Shown here piece after piece: positions 37,475 to 45,344 of a DNA stretch of 53,266 bases. The position numbers were made by a program, and so were the translations under genes. Each line of letters starts with the position of its first letter. Within the stretch, counting starts at the first letter, position 1. Under the pieces are notes generated by a model. That model saw nothing but the letters and a program-made list of their open reading frames with translations, was not told the origin of the DNA and ran no database searches. The stretch is from Yoonia sp. (GTDB lineage: Bacteria > Pseudomonadota > Alphaproteobacteria > Rhodobacterales > Rhodobacteraceae), in assembly GCF_014859355.1 (NCBI RefSeq), contig NZ_JACUUJ010000021.1, forward strand, positions 1-53,266, in the 5' to 3' direction.

Positions 37475-38142
37475 CGTTTCGCACCTTCCGGCATTGGGAC
37501 AAGTGAACCCATCGCGGTTTGCCCACCGCCCGCTTGCAATAGCGGAAACATATTCATGCGCTGCCGTGTTGATGCCAGGATCTGTGAATTTTGCGCCGCA
37601 ACTGCATAAAAACGATCAAATCGCTTGCGATAGTTTGCTGCTTGCGCCGGCGATCGCGAGTGATATGCACCCGCCGCTGCAGACCAATTGCCAGTCTCGC
37701 TATAAAGCTTGCGCAAAAACTGCGCCGCGTAAGCTGCACTGACATCTGGATCCAACATTTCATCCAGAGAGTTGAAATTTTGACCGTGCCAACGGAAATT
37801 GATTTGGAAACATCCAAGATCGATACTGGTGCGCCCCGCTGCAATTTGCGCTCTGGCCATCGCTAACGCATCCGCACGACCATCCAACCAATACCCCTTG
37901 CCATTGATATTCAGCGTCCATGGCCAAGGTCGAATGTTTCCGCCATCATTCCGGCCCGTTTCAGTTTGCGTAATTGCAAGCAATACGGCAGGCGGCACCG
38001 CGAAACGCGCTGCTGCTTTTTGCCCCGCGATAACACAAGAATCTGACACCTTAGAAACGGCAGGCCCTGCGCCCAAAATGACAATTAGCACACCCATGAT
38101 GAATGGTGCCAAATCGATCAAATTCACCCATCGGCCGTTCAT
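37471..38142 (-). CDS. Lytic transglycosylase-like protein (SLT fold), flagellum-linked
   Basis: This 223-residue protein has an N-terminal hydrophobic helix (LIDLAPFIMGVLIVILGAGP) and an SLT-type domain: VLLAITQTETG, which supplies the catalytic glutamate, DLGCFQINFRWHG and WSAAAGAYHSRSP. It should cleave peptidoglycan to let the rod through the wall, replacing the missing muramidase half of FlgJ, much as SltF does in Rhodobacter sphaeroides. It overlaps flhA by four bases, tying wall opening to export-gate synthesis. Confidence 0.82.
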   Translation of the reverse strand: MNGRWVNLIDLAPFIMGVLIVILGAGPAVSKVSDSCVIAGQKAAARFAVPPAVLLAITQTETGRNDGGNIRPWPWTLNINGKGYWLDGRADALAMARAQIAAGRTSIDLGCFQINFRWHGQNFNSLDEMLDPDVSAAYAAQFLRKLYSETGNWSAAAGAYHSRSPAQAANYRKRFDRFYAVAAQNSQILASTRQRMNMFPLLQAGGGQTAMGSLVPMPEGAKR

Positions 38143-38221
38143 GAAAATGCACCTTTACAATCTGCGTAACCCCGATTCTAGGCCACAGAGATTGAGAATT
38201 GGTAACCATGTTCACTTGGTC

Positions 38222-40399
38222 TCAGAAATCTTGAGGTAGCGGTGAACGTTCCAACAAATCCTCAAGGATCAGCCGCGCTTGCTCTGCTTCTTCAAGAAGC
38301 GCACGTCCGCTCGCCAAAGGGGTATCCGACGTGAGACTCTGATTGAGTAAATCTTTTGATTTTTCTCGAAAACCAAGCCCCCCCCTTTCAATATCAACAT
38401 CCTGATTTGAGCCTAATTCATGTATCGAAAGTCCGCCCGCGATAGCCGAAGGAGGCTCTTGAGCAACGATCAACGGCCCGATCTGGCGCCCTTTGGGTAA
38501 CGATGCCGTACCCGCAGGGACTGCGACCGACACGGCAGCTGGCCCAGCGGCAACAGGCGGAGCTGACTGCATGGCATCATCCTGACGCGCAAGAATGGCC
38601 TGCGCTTCTTCAGGAAAGCCAAGATCCCGAAGCCGCCGCGCGACTGCCTCGTGTGCGGGGCGCAACATGTCTGCAGTCTCAGCGTCGAAGACAAATGCCA
38701 GAAATTCAGAATCCCCCATACGCAAGGATGCCTGATTGGCGAAGATGTCCGACAACTGATTTGTGCGTTCTTCTCCAAGCTCCGCGCCCACCTCGTTGAT
38801 GAGGGTCTGGGCTTCTGCGAAACGATCCATTGCGATGAAGGCCTTGATTTGTGCGACGGCCAGATCAGATGCTATCGGCAATTTTGAATTTTCAAAACGC
38901 AGGGCATCGGCCAGCAAAAAATCATCATTTTTCAACGATACGCTTTCTTTCACGGCTTCCGTGAAAAAACCAACCATCGCCTCGGGTGTCATACGCACAT
39001 CGGTATCAGCAATCTGTGCCAAAGCTGCCACGACTTCGCCCCCCGCACCATCTGCGCCAGCAAGCGCAGCTTCGGCTAAATCGGCCGCTATTGTCCGCGC
39101 CGGATCAACGCGCGTGGCAGCAAGAGCCTGCGACGCGGCGTAGTTATCGCCAATTGCCATAAATCGCAAAGCAAGGGCCGGCCCAAGATGCCGCTGCAAT
39201 TGGCGTGGCAACCCTAAAAAACTGCGCAAAACCGCGTTACGGTTCACTGTTGCATCCATTGCACCCTCAGGCTGGGCAAGCATAGCCCAGAGAGCGGCTT
39301 GCGTTGGGCAACTGACCTGCGCCAAAAACATATCAGGAGCTATGGGGTCGCCATCAATAATATTGGCCACAGCCCGCATATAGCGCCTTTCTTGCGAGTC
39401 GATTCCGTCAAGACTCAACACCTGCCTTGCCTCTCTTCCAAATCCGAAATACACAAATCGACGCGCCAGTTCCGTCACTGCCGTTTCATCAAATCGATCG
39501 AACTCCCCTATCAATCGCACACGAATTTCACTGATTTGCACGTGAAACGCACGATCATCACCCCATGCGGCGACATCAAAATAATCAGCGGGAAGACAAG
39601 TATCACCAGTTTGTGTCAGAAGAACGCGATTGTTTGGTGGAATGAGATTTTCATCGATGCTTGTCTTTGCCGATATCCCGGGAGCCTGCGCCCCGACCGC
39701 ATCAAGTTTCAGCGCTTTTGAAGGCACCTCGTCACCGTTTGGCGTGAAATTGGCATCCAGCAAACCCTGACTCAACGCACGACCAAGGCTTTGTACGACA
39801 GCTCTTTCGAGATTCTCCAAATCTGCATTCCGATCGGCTGGTCCCAGCGTGGATATTTCAGGCGGGTCGGCATCTGCGCCGCTAAAGGAAGTTGCGTCAA
39901 GACCAACAGGAAAAGCGGCTTCCAAAAGGCGTGGCGGCAAAATCGGCAAAATCGGTGCGCGCGGTATTGAAAACCTCTTTTCAAGCTGCGCGCCTGGCGT
40001 AGCCAGCCCTGATAAATCTCCCTCAAACGGCGAGTCGGGAGCTGGTGCGCTATCACGGATATCAATTACCAAAAAATTTGACCGATAAAGAAAGGCGTCA
40101 GCAGAACAGTCACAATTCAGGGCCATCCGCAAAAGACCCGCGGTTCTGTCTTGCGTTACATCCAATATCCGATCCCGCGGGATTAGGTCAAAAAAACCGC
40201 TGGTGTCGTATCCATCCGGCACGGGGACTTGCAGGACATAGCCCGCAGCATCACGACCCAATCGCCAGTCGACACCAATGGGAATTGTCAAAACGACCCT
40301 CGTAAAATCCGCATGTTCGCCAGTGCGGATAGTTAAAGGGCGGGCAAGTCCGACCGAGGTCGTCAGAAGCCAGATCAACAGAACAGTCAGCCCTTTCAT
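38222..40399 (-). CDS. Uncharacterised 725-residue periplasmic protein coupled to motA
   Basis: I do not recognise a named family. A signal peptide (MKGLTVLLIWLLTTSVGLARP) leads to a beta-rich N-terminal part (ADFTRVVLTIPIGVDWRLGR, then GLLRMALNCDCSADAFLYRS) resembling an AMIN-like envelope-binding domain. A long helical region follows (about residues 290-600) of TPR-like appearance (AVAQIKAFIAMDRFAEAQTL, AVARRLRDLGFPEEAQAILA), then an acidic C-terminus rich in Glu and Leu. Its ATG overlaps the motA stop by four bases. The closest functional analogy is periplasmic MotC of rhizobia, a stator-associated protein, but this is inference from location and architecture. Confidence 0.75.
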   Translation of the reverse strand: MKGLTVLLIWLLTTSVGLARPLTIRTGEHADFTRVVLTIPIGVDWRLGRDAAGYVLQVPVPDGYDTSGFFDLIPRDRILDVTQDRTAGLLRMALNCDCSADAFLYRSNFLVIDIRDSAPAPDSPFEGDLSGLATPGAQLEKRFSIPRAPILPILPPRLLEAAFPVGLDATSFSGADADPPEISTLGPADRNADLENLERAVVQSLGRALSQGLLDANFTPNGDEVPSKALKLDAVGAQAPGISAKTSIDENLIPPNNRVLLTQTGDTCLPADYFDVAAWGDDRAFHVQISEIRVRLIGEFDRFDETAVTELARRFVYFGFGREARQVLSLDGIDSQERRYMRAVANIIDGDPIAPDMFLAQVSCPTQAALWAMLAQPEGAMDATVNRNAVLRSFLGLPRQLQRHLGPALALRFMAIGDNYAASQALAATRVDPARTIAADLAEAALAGADGAGGEVVAALAQIADTDVRMTPEAMVGFFTEAVKESVSLKNDDFLLADALRFENSKLPIASDLAVAQIKAFIAMDRFAEAQTLINEVGAELGEERTNQLSDIFANQASLRMGDSEFLAFVFDAETADMLRPAHEAVARRLRDLGFPEEAQAILARQDDAMQSAPPVAAGPAAVSVAVPAGTASLPKGRQIGPLIVAQEPPSAIAGGLSIHELGSNQDVDIERGGLGFREKSKDLLNQSLTSDTPLASGRALLEEAEQARLILEDLLERSPLPQDF

Positions 40400-41265
40400 G
40401 CGGCGTCCTGCTTTGTGGCTTTCAATGCATCTTCCATTTCGGCAAAGCTGGGCCGAAAGTGACCTGGCACGTTTTGGCGGCCGACCTCGACACAGATATT
40501 GGGGGCATGGGCATGCAGATTTGCGACCAGCACTTCGCGTATCAGTTGATGAAAGTGCGCATCTTCCTCAACCACCGCCTTCACCTTGACAGAAAACGGA
40601 CCGACCAGGCCATAAGCCAGAAACACGCCCAAGAATGTGCCGACCAAGGCGCCGCCGATCATCTTGCCCAAGACCTCTGGCGGCTGATCGATAGAGGCCA
40701 TCGTTTTGATGACACCCAGCACAGCGGCGACAATGCCAAGCGCGGGCAGACCATCGGCGATGGATTGCAATGCATGGGTAGAGTGCAACTTGTGCTCCAA
40801 AGTTGCCTCGATCCGCTTTTCAAGGACTTCTTCAACCTGATGGGGATCGTCATAGTTCATTGAAGCCGACCGAAGGGTATCGCAAATCAGGGCAATTGCC
40901 TCTTTGTCACCCAGAATTTTCGGGTATTTCCCGAAAATGGATGATGCATCAGGAGCTTCGATATGGCTTTCCAATGCGACGGGATTAGTGCGTGCAACGC
41001 GAATAAGCGTAAACAACAGGCACAACAGATCGCGATAATCGTCCGCCTTCCATTTTGGCCCTTTAAAGACCTTGGCCATATCTTTGGCGGTATGTTTTAT
41101 TGTGGAAATATCGTTGCTCAGCACAAACGCACCAACCGCCGCACCACCAATCATGATCATTTCGAATGGTAGTGTTTTGAGAATGATGCCCATCTTGCCC
41201 CCAGCGGCCAGATAGCCACCAAAGACCATCACGAAAATGATGACGATACCAACGAGACCAATCAT
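40396..41265 (-). CDS. motA: Flagellar motor stator protein MotA
   Basis: The 289-residue protein has four membrane helices, with the family starts GLVGIVIIFVMVFGGYLAAG and MIMIGGAAVGAFVLS, and the pore-lining pair GLPALGIVAAVLGVIKTM and MIGGALVGTFLGVFLAYG. It forms the proton-conducting stator with MotB, which is not encoded in this window. The cytoplasmic loop between helices 2 and 3 contacts FliG. It is preceded by motE and followed, with a four-base overlap, by the 725-residue protein. Confidence 0.95.
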   Translation of the reverse strand: MIGLVGIVIIFVMVFGGYLAAGGKMGIILKTLPFEMIMIGGAAVGAFVLSNDISTIKHTAKDMAKVFKGPKWKADDYRDLLCLLFTLIRVARTNPVALESHIEAPDASSIFGKYPKILGDKEAIALICDTLRSASMNYDDPHQVEEVLEKRIEATLEHKLHSTHALQSIADGLPALGIVAAVLGVIKTMASIDQPPEVLGKMIGGALVGTFLGVFLAYGLVGPFSVKVKAVVEEDAHFHQLIREVLVANLHAHAPNICVEVGRQNVPGHFRPSFAEMEDALKATKQDAA

Positions 41266-41352
41266 GAGGTTACAGTTCCTGCTAAAGAGTGATCGCCCAA
41301 GCGTAGGGGCAAAACCATGTCTACACCGAAGGTATTAAAGTTTTCTCTTCAC

Positions 41353-41928
41353 CTAGCGGGTCGGGACATTCGCATTGCGTCCCGCAAGCACGACGCTGAA
41401 TGAAAACGCTGTTTCCGGGGCGAGTTCGGTCATGATCCGCGCGGCCGCGTCCGCCTGCATCATGCCCAGAAATCCCGCGGCAAACTGTGGCGGCATTTCT
41501 TCAAAAAGAGCCGCAGCATCCTTGGGCTTCATGTTTTGGTAAACCGAGGCAAGCTGTGCTAGATCATGCGACGCCGCGCTGTCAGCCTGCGCAATCGTGG
41601 TGCGCAGGGATTCTTCCGCGGAGCGCAGTGCGGCAAGTTTTTCATCAATTTCCATTTCTGCAGAGCGCAGCGTCTCCATCCGGTCACGCAATTGCGCCTC
41701 GCGCTCGGCAAGCCGCGCTTCACGGGCCTGAAACGCCGCCAACAACGCGTCGGTTTGCATCGTGACGCTGGACAGAGAGGATGCCGTGATGCCTTCTTCT
41801 TCAGAGCCTTCATTCGCAAGGGCAGCACCCGTGTGGCCCCCGATCCGGACCAGTGCAGACGCCATCAGAAGCCCTGCAATAATGTGCAACGTGCCGCGCC
41901 CTTTGCGGGGCATCGATCTCGTTTTCAT
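41353..41928 (-). CDS. motE: MotE-like stator chaperone
   Basis: This 191-residue protein has an N-terminal signal or anchor segment (TLHIIAGLLMASALVRIGG), a long coiled coil (about residues 60-125; AREARLAEREAQLRDRMETL) and a C-terminal MgtE-N-like domain (KDAAALFEEMPPQFAAGFLG, then AARIMTELAPETA). This is the layout of MotE, the periplasmic chaperone of MotC described in Sinorhizobium. Its ATG-side stop relation is reversed: its own start overlaps the stop of the 122-residue membrane protein gene (ATGA). Its presence without MotC suggests that the neighbouring 725-residue protein may be its client. Confidence 0.75.
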   Translation of the reverse strand: MKTRSMPRKGRGTLHIIAGLLMASALVRIGGHTGAALANEGSEEEGITASSLSSVTMQTDALLAAFQAREARLAEREAQLRDRMETLRSAEMEIDEKLAALRSAEESLRTTIAQADSAASHDLAQLASVYQNMKPKDAAALFEEMPPQFAAGFLGMMQADAAARIMTELAPETAFSFSVVLAGRNANVPTR

Positions 41929-42293
41929 GGCCGTTCCTCCACTTTGCTGGATCGGCGGACAAAAAACGGGTTTTCGCTCTGTTTTGGCCCTGATTTTAGC
42001 GCCTGTGCCTCTGGCAGGTCATGAAGTGAAGCGACCAGAAGCTCCAGATGACGTGCAGCTGCTTCGGCCCGGTCACTGACACTGTCCAACGTATCAACCG
42101 ATGCCTTTGCCGATGTCTGTGCGCGGGTCAATGTCTTTGTCAGGTCATCAACTTGCGCCGACAGGACGGCAACTGCCCCGCCCACCCCTTTTTCAAGATC
42201 TGTGAAACGCCGCAACCGACTTGATAGCACAAGGCAATAAAAACCTGCGCCCAACGCACCTGCGACCAATAATATATCTGCAATGAATGACAT
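41925..42293 (-). CDS. Uncharacterised membrane-anchored coiled-coil protein
   Basis: A 122-residue protein that I cannot place in a family. It has one N-terminal membrane helix (IADILLVAGALGAGFYCLVL) and a helical coiled-coil region (LEKGVGGAVAVLSAQVDDLT, then SAKASVDTLDSVSDRAEAAA), ending in a charged tail. It lies between fliL and motE and overlaps motE by four bases, so it is made with motor proteins. A stator accessory or scaffold role is a guess based on position only. Confidence 0.75.
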   Translation of the reverse strand: MSFIADILLVAGALGAGFYCLVLSSRLRRFTDLEKGVGGAVAVLSAQVDDLTKTLTRAQTSAKASVDTLDSVSDRAEAAARHLELLVASLHDLPEAQALKSGPKQSENPFFVRRSSKVEERP

Positions 42294-42303
42294 TCCCGCC
42301 TCC

Positions 42304-42795
42304 TTAGTTTAGCACGAATTCCATGATAAGAATGTCGTGTATCCGGCCTTCGCCAGCGACAACCTGCACCCGACGCAGCATTTGCGCGCGCAAGCGGACC
42401 AGCGCGGTTGGATCCTCCAGCTCGGCAATGTCCACCGCGCGCAAATAGCCGTTCAGCACATCAACAATGCGCGGCTTGATCGCCTCCACCTCGGCAACAA
42501 AATTTGGCGGCACCTCAAGTTGCGCGGCGAATCGAAGATGGTCCCGGCCGCCATCCCCCGGCAGCGACATCACAAGTGGATCAATCGCGATAAAAGACAC
42601 ATCAAGCGGTTTTGATTCTTTTTTCTGATGCGTTTTCACAACTTCCTGTTCAGCAGATCCTTGCCCCAAAATCCCTGCCTTTACAGCGAAAAAGCCGCCG
42701 CCGCCGCCAATCAACGCCAGCAACAGGCCAATGATCATCGGCCCTTTCAGGCCCTTCTTTGGCGTGGGTTCCGGTGCTTCGGCTACGGCGGTCAT
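42304..42795 (-). CDS. fliL: Flagellar basal-body protein FliL
   Basis: The start at 42795 (MTAVAEAPEPTPKKG) is used because AAAGGAGA lies just upstream; an upstream ATG at 42810 falls before this site. The 163-residue protein has a membrane helix (GPMIIGLLLALIGGGGGFFA) and the periplasmic FliL domain (VSFIAIDPLVMSLPGDGG, then VDVLNGYLRAVDIAEL, VVAGEGRIHDILIMEFVLN). FliL rings enclose the stator. It heads the minus-strand motor block fliL-122aa-motE-motA-725aa and shares a control region with divergent fliF. Confidence 0.93.
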   Translation of the reverse strand: MTAVAEAPEPTPKKGLKGPMIIGLLLALIGGGGGFFAVKAGILGQGSAEQEVVKTHQKKESKPLDVSFIAIDPLVMSLPGDGGRDHLRFAAQLEVPPNFVAEVEAIKPRIVDVLNGYLRAVDIAELEDPTALVRLRAQMLRRVQVVAGEGRIHDILIMEFVLN

Positions 42796-42843
42796 GGTGT
42801 CTCCTTTCAAAATCTGACTGCCACCGACTTAGACCAGTATCTC

Positions 42844-42858
42844 CTAACCGATTGTTAA
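42844..42858. promoter_or_regulatory. CtrA box candidate between fliL and fliF
   Basis: CTAA-CCGATTG-TTAA matches the TTAA-N7-TTAA CtrA consensus with a single mismatch. It lies in the 87-base gap between the divergent fliL (start 42795) and fliF (start 42883), so one site could govern motor and MS-ring operons. CtrA control of early flagellar genes is established in Caulobacter and some Rhodobacteraceae; occupancy here is inferred. Confidence 0.5.
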
Positions 42859-42882
42859 GCCTCATCGTGCATCAAGGTCAGC

Positions 42883-44499
42883 GTGGCAGAACGCCCTCAA
42901 GAACGGAGAATCGATTTGCACAGCCTTGGCACTTTATGGGTTGCACTGGATGCGCGGCGCCGCACCTTTGTCTTGATCGCAACGGTCGCTGTTTTTGCCG
43001 CTTTACTGTTGCTCGCACGCGGCGCTGGATCGCGGGAAATGGCATTGCTTTTTGGGGGGCTCGAATCGCGGACCGCAGGAGACGTAATCATAGCACTGGA
43101 TCAACGCGGCATCCCGTACGAGGTACAAGGCAGCGCGATTTATGTCCCGACCGCCCAGCGCGACAACCTGCGCATGATCCTGGCGAGCGAGGGACTGCCG
43201 GCGACCGGGGGGCAGGGGTATGAATTGCTTGATGGGCTGTCGGGCTTCAGCACCACTTCCCAAATGTTTGATGCCACTTATTGGCGCGCAAAAGAGGGTG
43301 AGTTGGCCCGCACAATTTTGGCCAGCCCTCATATCCGCACGGCAAGGGTCCACATCTCGACACCTGCAATACGACCGTTTCAGCGCGATCTGGTGCCCAC
43401 AGCTGCCGTCACGATCACGACAGCAGGCGGCAGCTTAACAGGGCCTCATATCAAGGCCTTGCAATACCTCATCGGGTCCGCTGTTTCTGGGCTCGCGCCT
43501 GACAAGGTCGCTATTATCGACGGGGATGGCGGTTTGCTATCTGATACGGAGGGCATGGCTGGCTTGCCCGGCGGCGATGACAGGGCGGAAACCTTACGCC
43601 TGCGTGCCGAACGGCTGCTTGCAGCGCGTGTTGGGCCTGGAAATGCGGTAGTTGAGGTAGCTATCGATACCGTCACCGAGACGGAGTCAATTATCGAACG
43701 ACGGGTTGACCCCGACAGCCGCGTGGCGATCAGCACCGATGTAACGGAAACTTCGGGCACGTCCAGCGATAGCCGCAGCAGTGACGTGACCGTCGCGTCA
43801 AATTTGCCCGATGGCAATGCGAACCCAAGCAGCGGCGGTTCGCGCAATGAAAACAACGAAAGCCGCGCTCTGACCAATTACGAGGTGTCACAGACAGAAC
43901 GTCAGCTTATGCGCGCGCCCGGGGCGGTAAAGCGGCTGACGGTCGCGGTTCTGGTCAATGATGTGACAGTGCTGGAACCTGATGGCAGTCTGCGCACGCA
44001 GCCCCGCAGTGAAACGGAATTACAGGCACTACAGGACCTTGTGGCCTCTGCCGTCGGGATCGACGCCGCCCGTGGCGATGTGATCACCTTGAAATCTATG
44101 ACATTTGAACCGATCGCGCCCCTTGGCACCGAAGCCAGTCAACAGGCCACGCCCCTTTCATTGGACCCTATGCGACTGGTCCAGATCGGTGTTCTTGCGG
44201 CCGTCGCTTTGATCCTTGGGCTCTTTGTGGTGCGCCCTATTTTGGCCAACCCAAAGCGATTGTCCCTTGATCCGTCAGACCAACCGCTTCTTGAATCCGA
44301 CCAGATCGATACGTCCATGGCGATGGCTATAAACGACGATAACATGGGTGATTTCTTTGCGGCTGATCTGAACCAAATGGATATCGGTGAAGAAGACCCC
44401 GTCTCGCGGCTACGCCGCACGATTGCCAACCGGGAAACCGAAACAATTCAGATCCTGCAAAGCTGGATCGAAGATCCTACCCCACAGGAGCGCGCATAA
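42883..44499 (+). CDS. fliF: Flagellar MS-ring protein FliF
   Basis: The 538-residue protein starts at a GTG preceded by AAGG. It has an N-terminal membrane helix (FVLIATVAVFAALLLLARGA), periplasmic ring-building motifs (ALDQRGIPYEVQGSAIYVPT, EGLPATGGQGYELLDGLSGF, ARVHISTPAIRPFQRDL), a second helix near residue 425-445 and a cytoplasmic C-terminal tail that would bind FliG. FliF nucleates flagellar assembly in the inner membrane. The fliH-like ATG follows directly after its stop with no gap. Confidence 0.95.
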   Translation: MAERPQERRIDLHSLGTLWVALDARRRTFVLIATVAVFAALLLLARGAGSREMALLFGGLESRTAGDVIIALDQRGIPYEVQGSAIYVPTAQRDNLRMILASEGLPATGGQGYELLDGLSGFSTTSQMFDATYWRAKEGELARTILASPHIRTARVHISTPAIRPFQRDLVPTAAVTITTAGGSLTGPHIKALQYLIGSAVSGLAPDKVAIIDGDGGLLSDTEGMAGLPGGDDRAETLRLRAERLLAARVGPGNAVVEVAIDTVTETESIIERRVDPDSRVAISTDVTETSGTSSDSRSSDVTVASNLPDGNANPSSGGSRNENNESRALTNYEVSQTERQLMRAPGAVKRLTVAVLVNDVTVLEPDGSLRTQPRSETELQALQDLVASAVGIDAARGDVITLKSMTFEPIAPLGTEASQQATPLSLDPMRLVQIGVLAAVALILGLFVVRPILANPKRLSLDPSDQPLLESDQIDTSMAMAINDDNMGDFFAADLNQMDIGEEDPVSRLRRTIANRETETIQILQSWIEDPTPQERA

Positions 44500-45057
44500 A
44501 TGTCCCGGCTGTCACTTGAATCCTTCGAAGCGGCCGCACCCCAAGATCCGTCTCGCGACATCGCTTTTCAAGCAGGCTACGACGAAGGCTTTGACGCAGG
44601 GCTGGCAGAGGCAAAGGCACAAAACACAGCACTCGCCGCGTCATTGGTCCAAGTAATCAGCGACGTCAGCTTTGGTTATGCCGAAGCGCGCGCCCAGATT
44701 TTAGAGGCCTTGACGCCGTTTTTTGGAACACTCACTTCGGCGGTTTTGCCCCATTGTGTGGAGACAGGTTTTGCGGGGGTTCTGGCGCAAGAGCTGGTAA
44801 AGATTGCAGCAGACGATATCAGTGGTCCGATCCGCTTGTGCGTTCACCCTGATCAGCAAGCCGCAGTCGAAGTGGTTACTTCAACCCTGCCCACAGACAT
44901 CACTGTCATCGCCGACAGCACGCTGGACCATCACGCCGCGTGGATCAGCTGTGCCAATTCGGAATCGCAGCTCAATCTTGACCGGCTTCTCGCGCAGATT
45001 ACGGACGCGCTCACGGCAATCAACCCACATGAAAACAGGACAAACGCCAATGGATGA
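44500..45057 (+). CDS. fliH: FliH-like export ATPase regulator
   Basis: This 185-residue protein has the FliH-like N-terminal glycine-repeat helix (AGYDEGFDAGLAEAKAQ) and an acidic, helical C-terminal half (LAQELVKIAADDISGPIRLC, then DLDRLLAQITDAL-like segments). FliH tethers FliI to the C ring via FliN. Similarity is modest, as is normal for FliH. It begins directly after the fliF stop and overlaps fliN by 8 bases. Its partner fliI is 16 kb away at 27184. Confidence 0.72.
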   Translation: MSRLSLESFEAAAPQDPSRDIAFQAGYDEGFDAGLAEAKAQNTALAASLVQVISDVSFGYAEARAQILEALTPFFGTLTSAVLPHCVETGFAGVLAQELVKIAADDISGPIRLCVHPDQQAAVEVVTSTLPTDITVIADSTLDHHAAWISCANSESQLNLDRLLAQITDALTAINPHENRTNANG

Positions 45058-45343
45058 CGCGCAATCTTACATGAAGAACGCAGGCGACGAACATCCGCTG
45101 CAGCAGATCCCGATTGAAATTACCGTGTCCGTCGGAAAGGCACGGCCACTGGTACGTGACCTGCTTCATCTGGGTGAAAATGCCGTGCTTGCGCTTGACA
45201 GACGTATCGAAGACCCCGTCGAACTTTATGTCGGGGACCGGCTGATCGCGCGTGGTGAGCTGCAAGAGCTTGAGGGAGGAGAGCCGGGGCAGCTTGCCGT
45301 TCGCCTCACAGAGGTTGCATCCGACAAGGGGGTATTAACTTAG
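45050..45343 (+). CDS. fliN: Flagellar motor switch protein FliN
   Basis: The 97-residue protein is the SpoA domain: QQIPIEITVSVGKARPLVRD, then LGENAVLALDRRIEDPVELY and GDRLIARGELQ. FliN forms the base of the C ring and docks FliH. The start at 45050 overlaps the fliH-like gene by 8 bases. The other C-ring proteins, FliM and FliG, are not found in this window. fliP begins one base after its stop. Confidence 0.93.
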   Translation: MDDAQSYMKNAGDEHPLQQIPIEITVSVGKARPLVRDLLHLGENAVLALDRRIEDPVELYVGDRLIARGELQELEGGEPGQLAVRLTEVASDKGVLT

Positions 45344-45344
45344 A

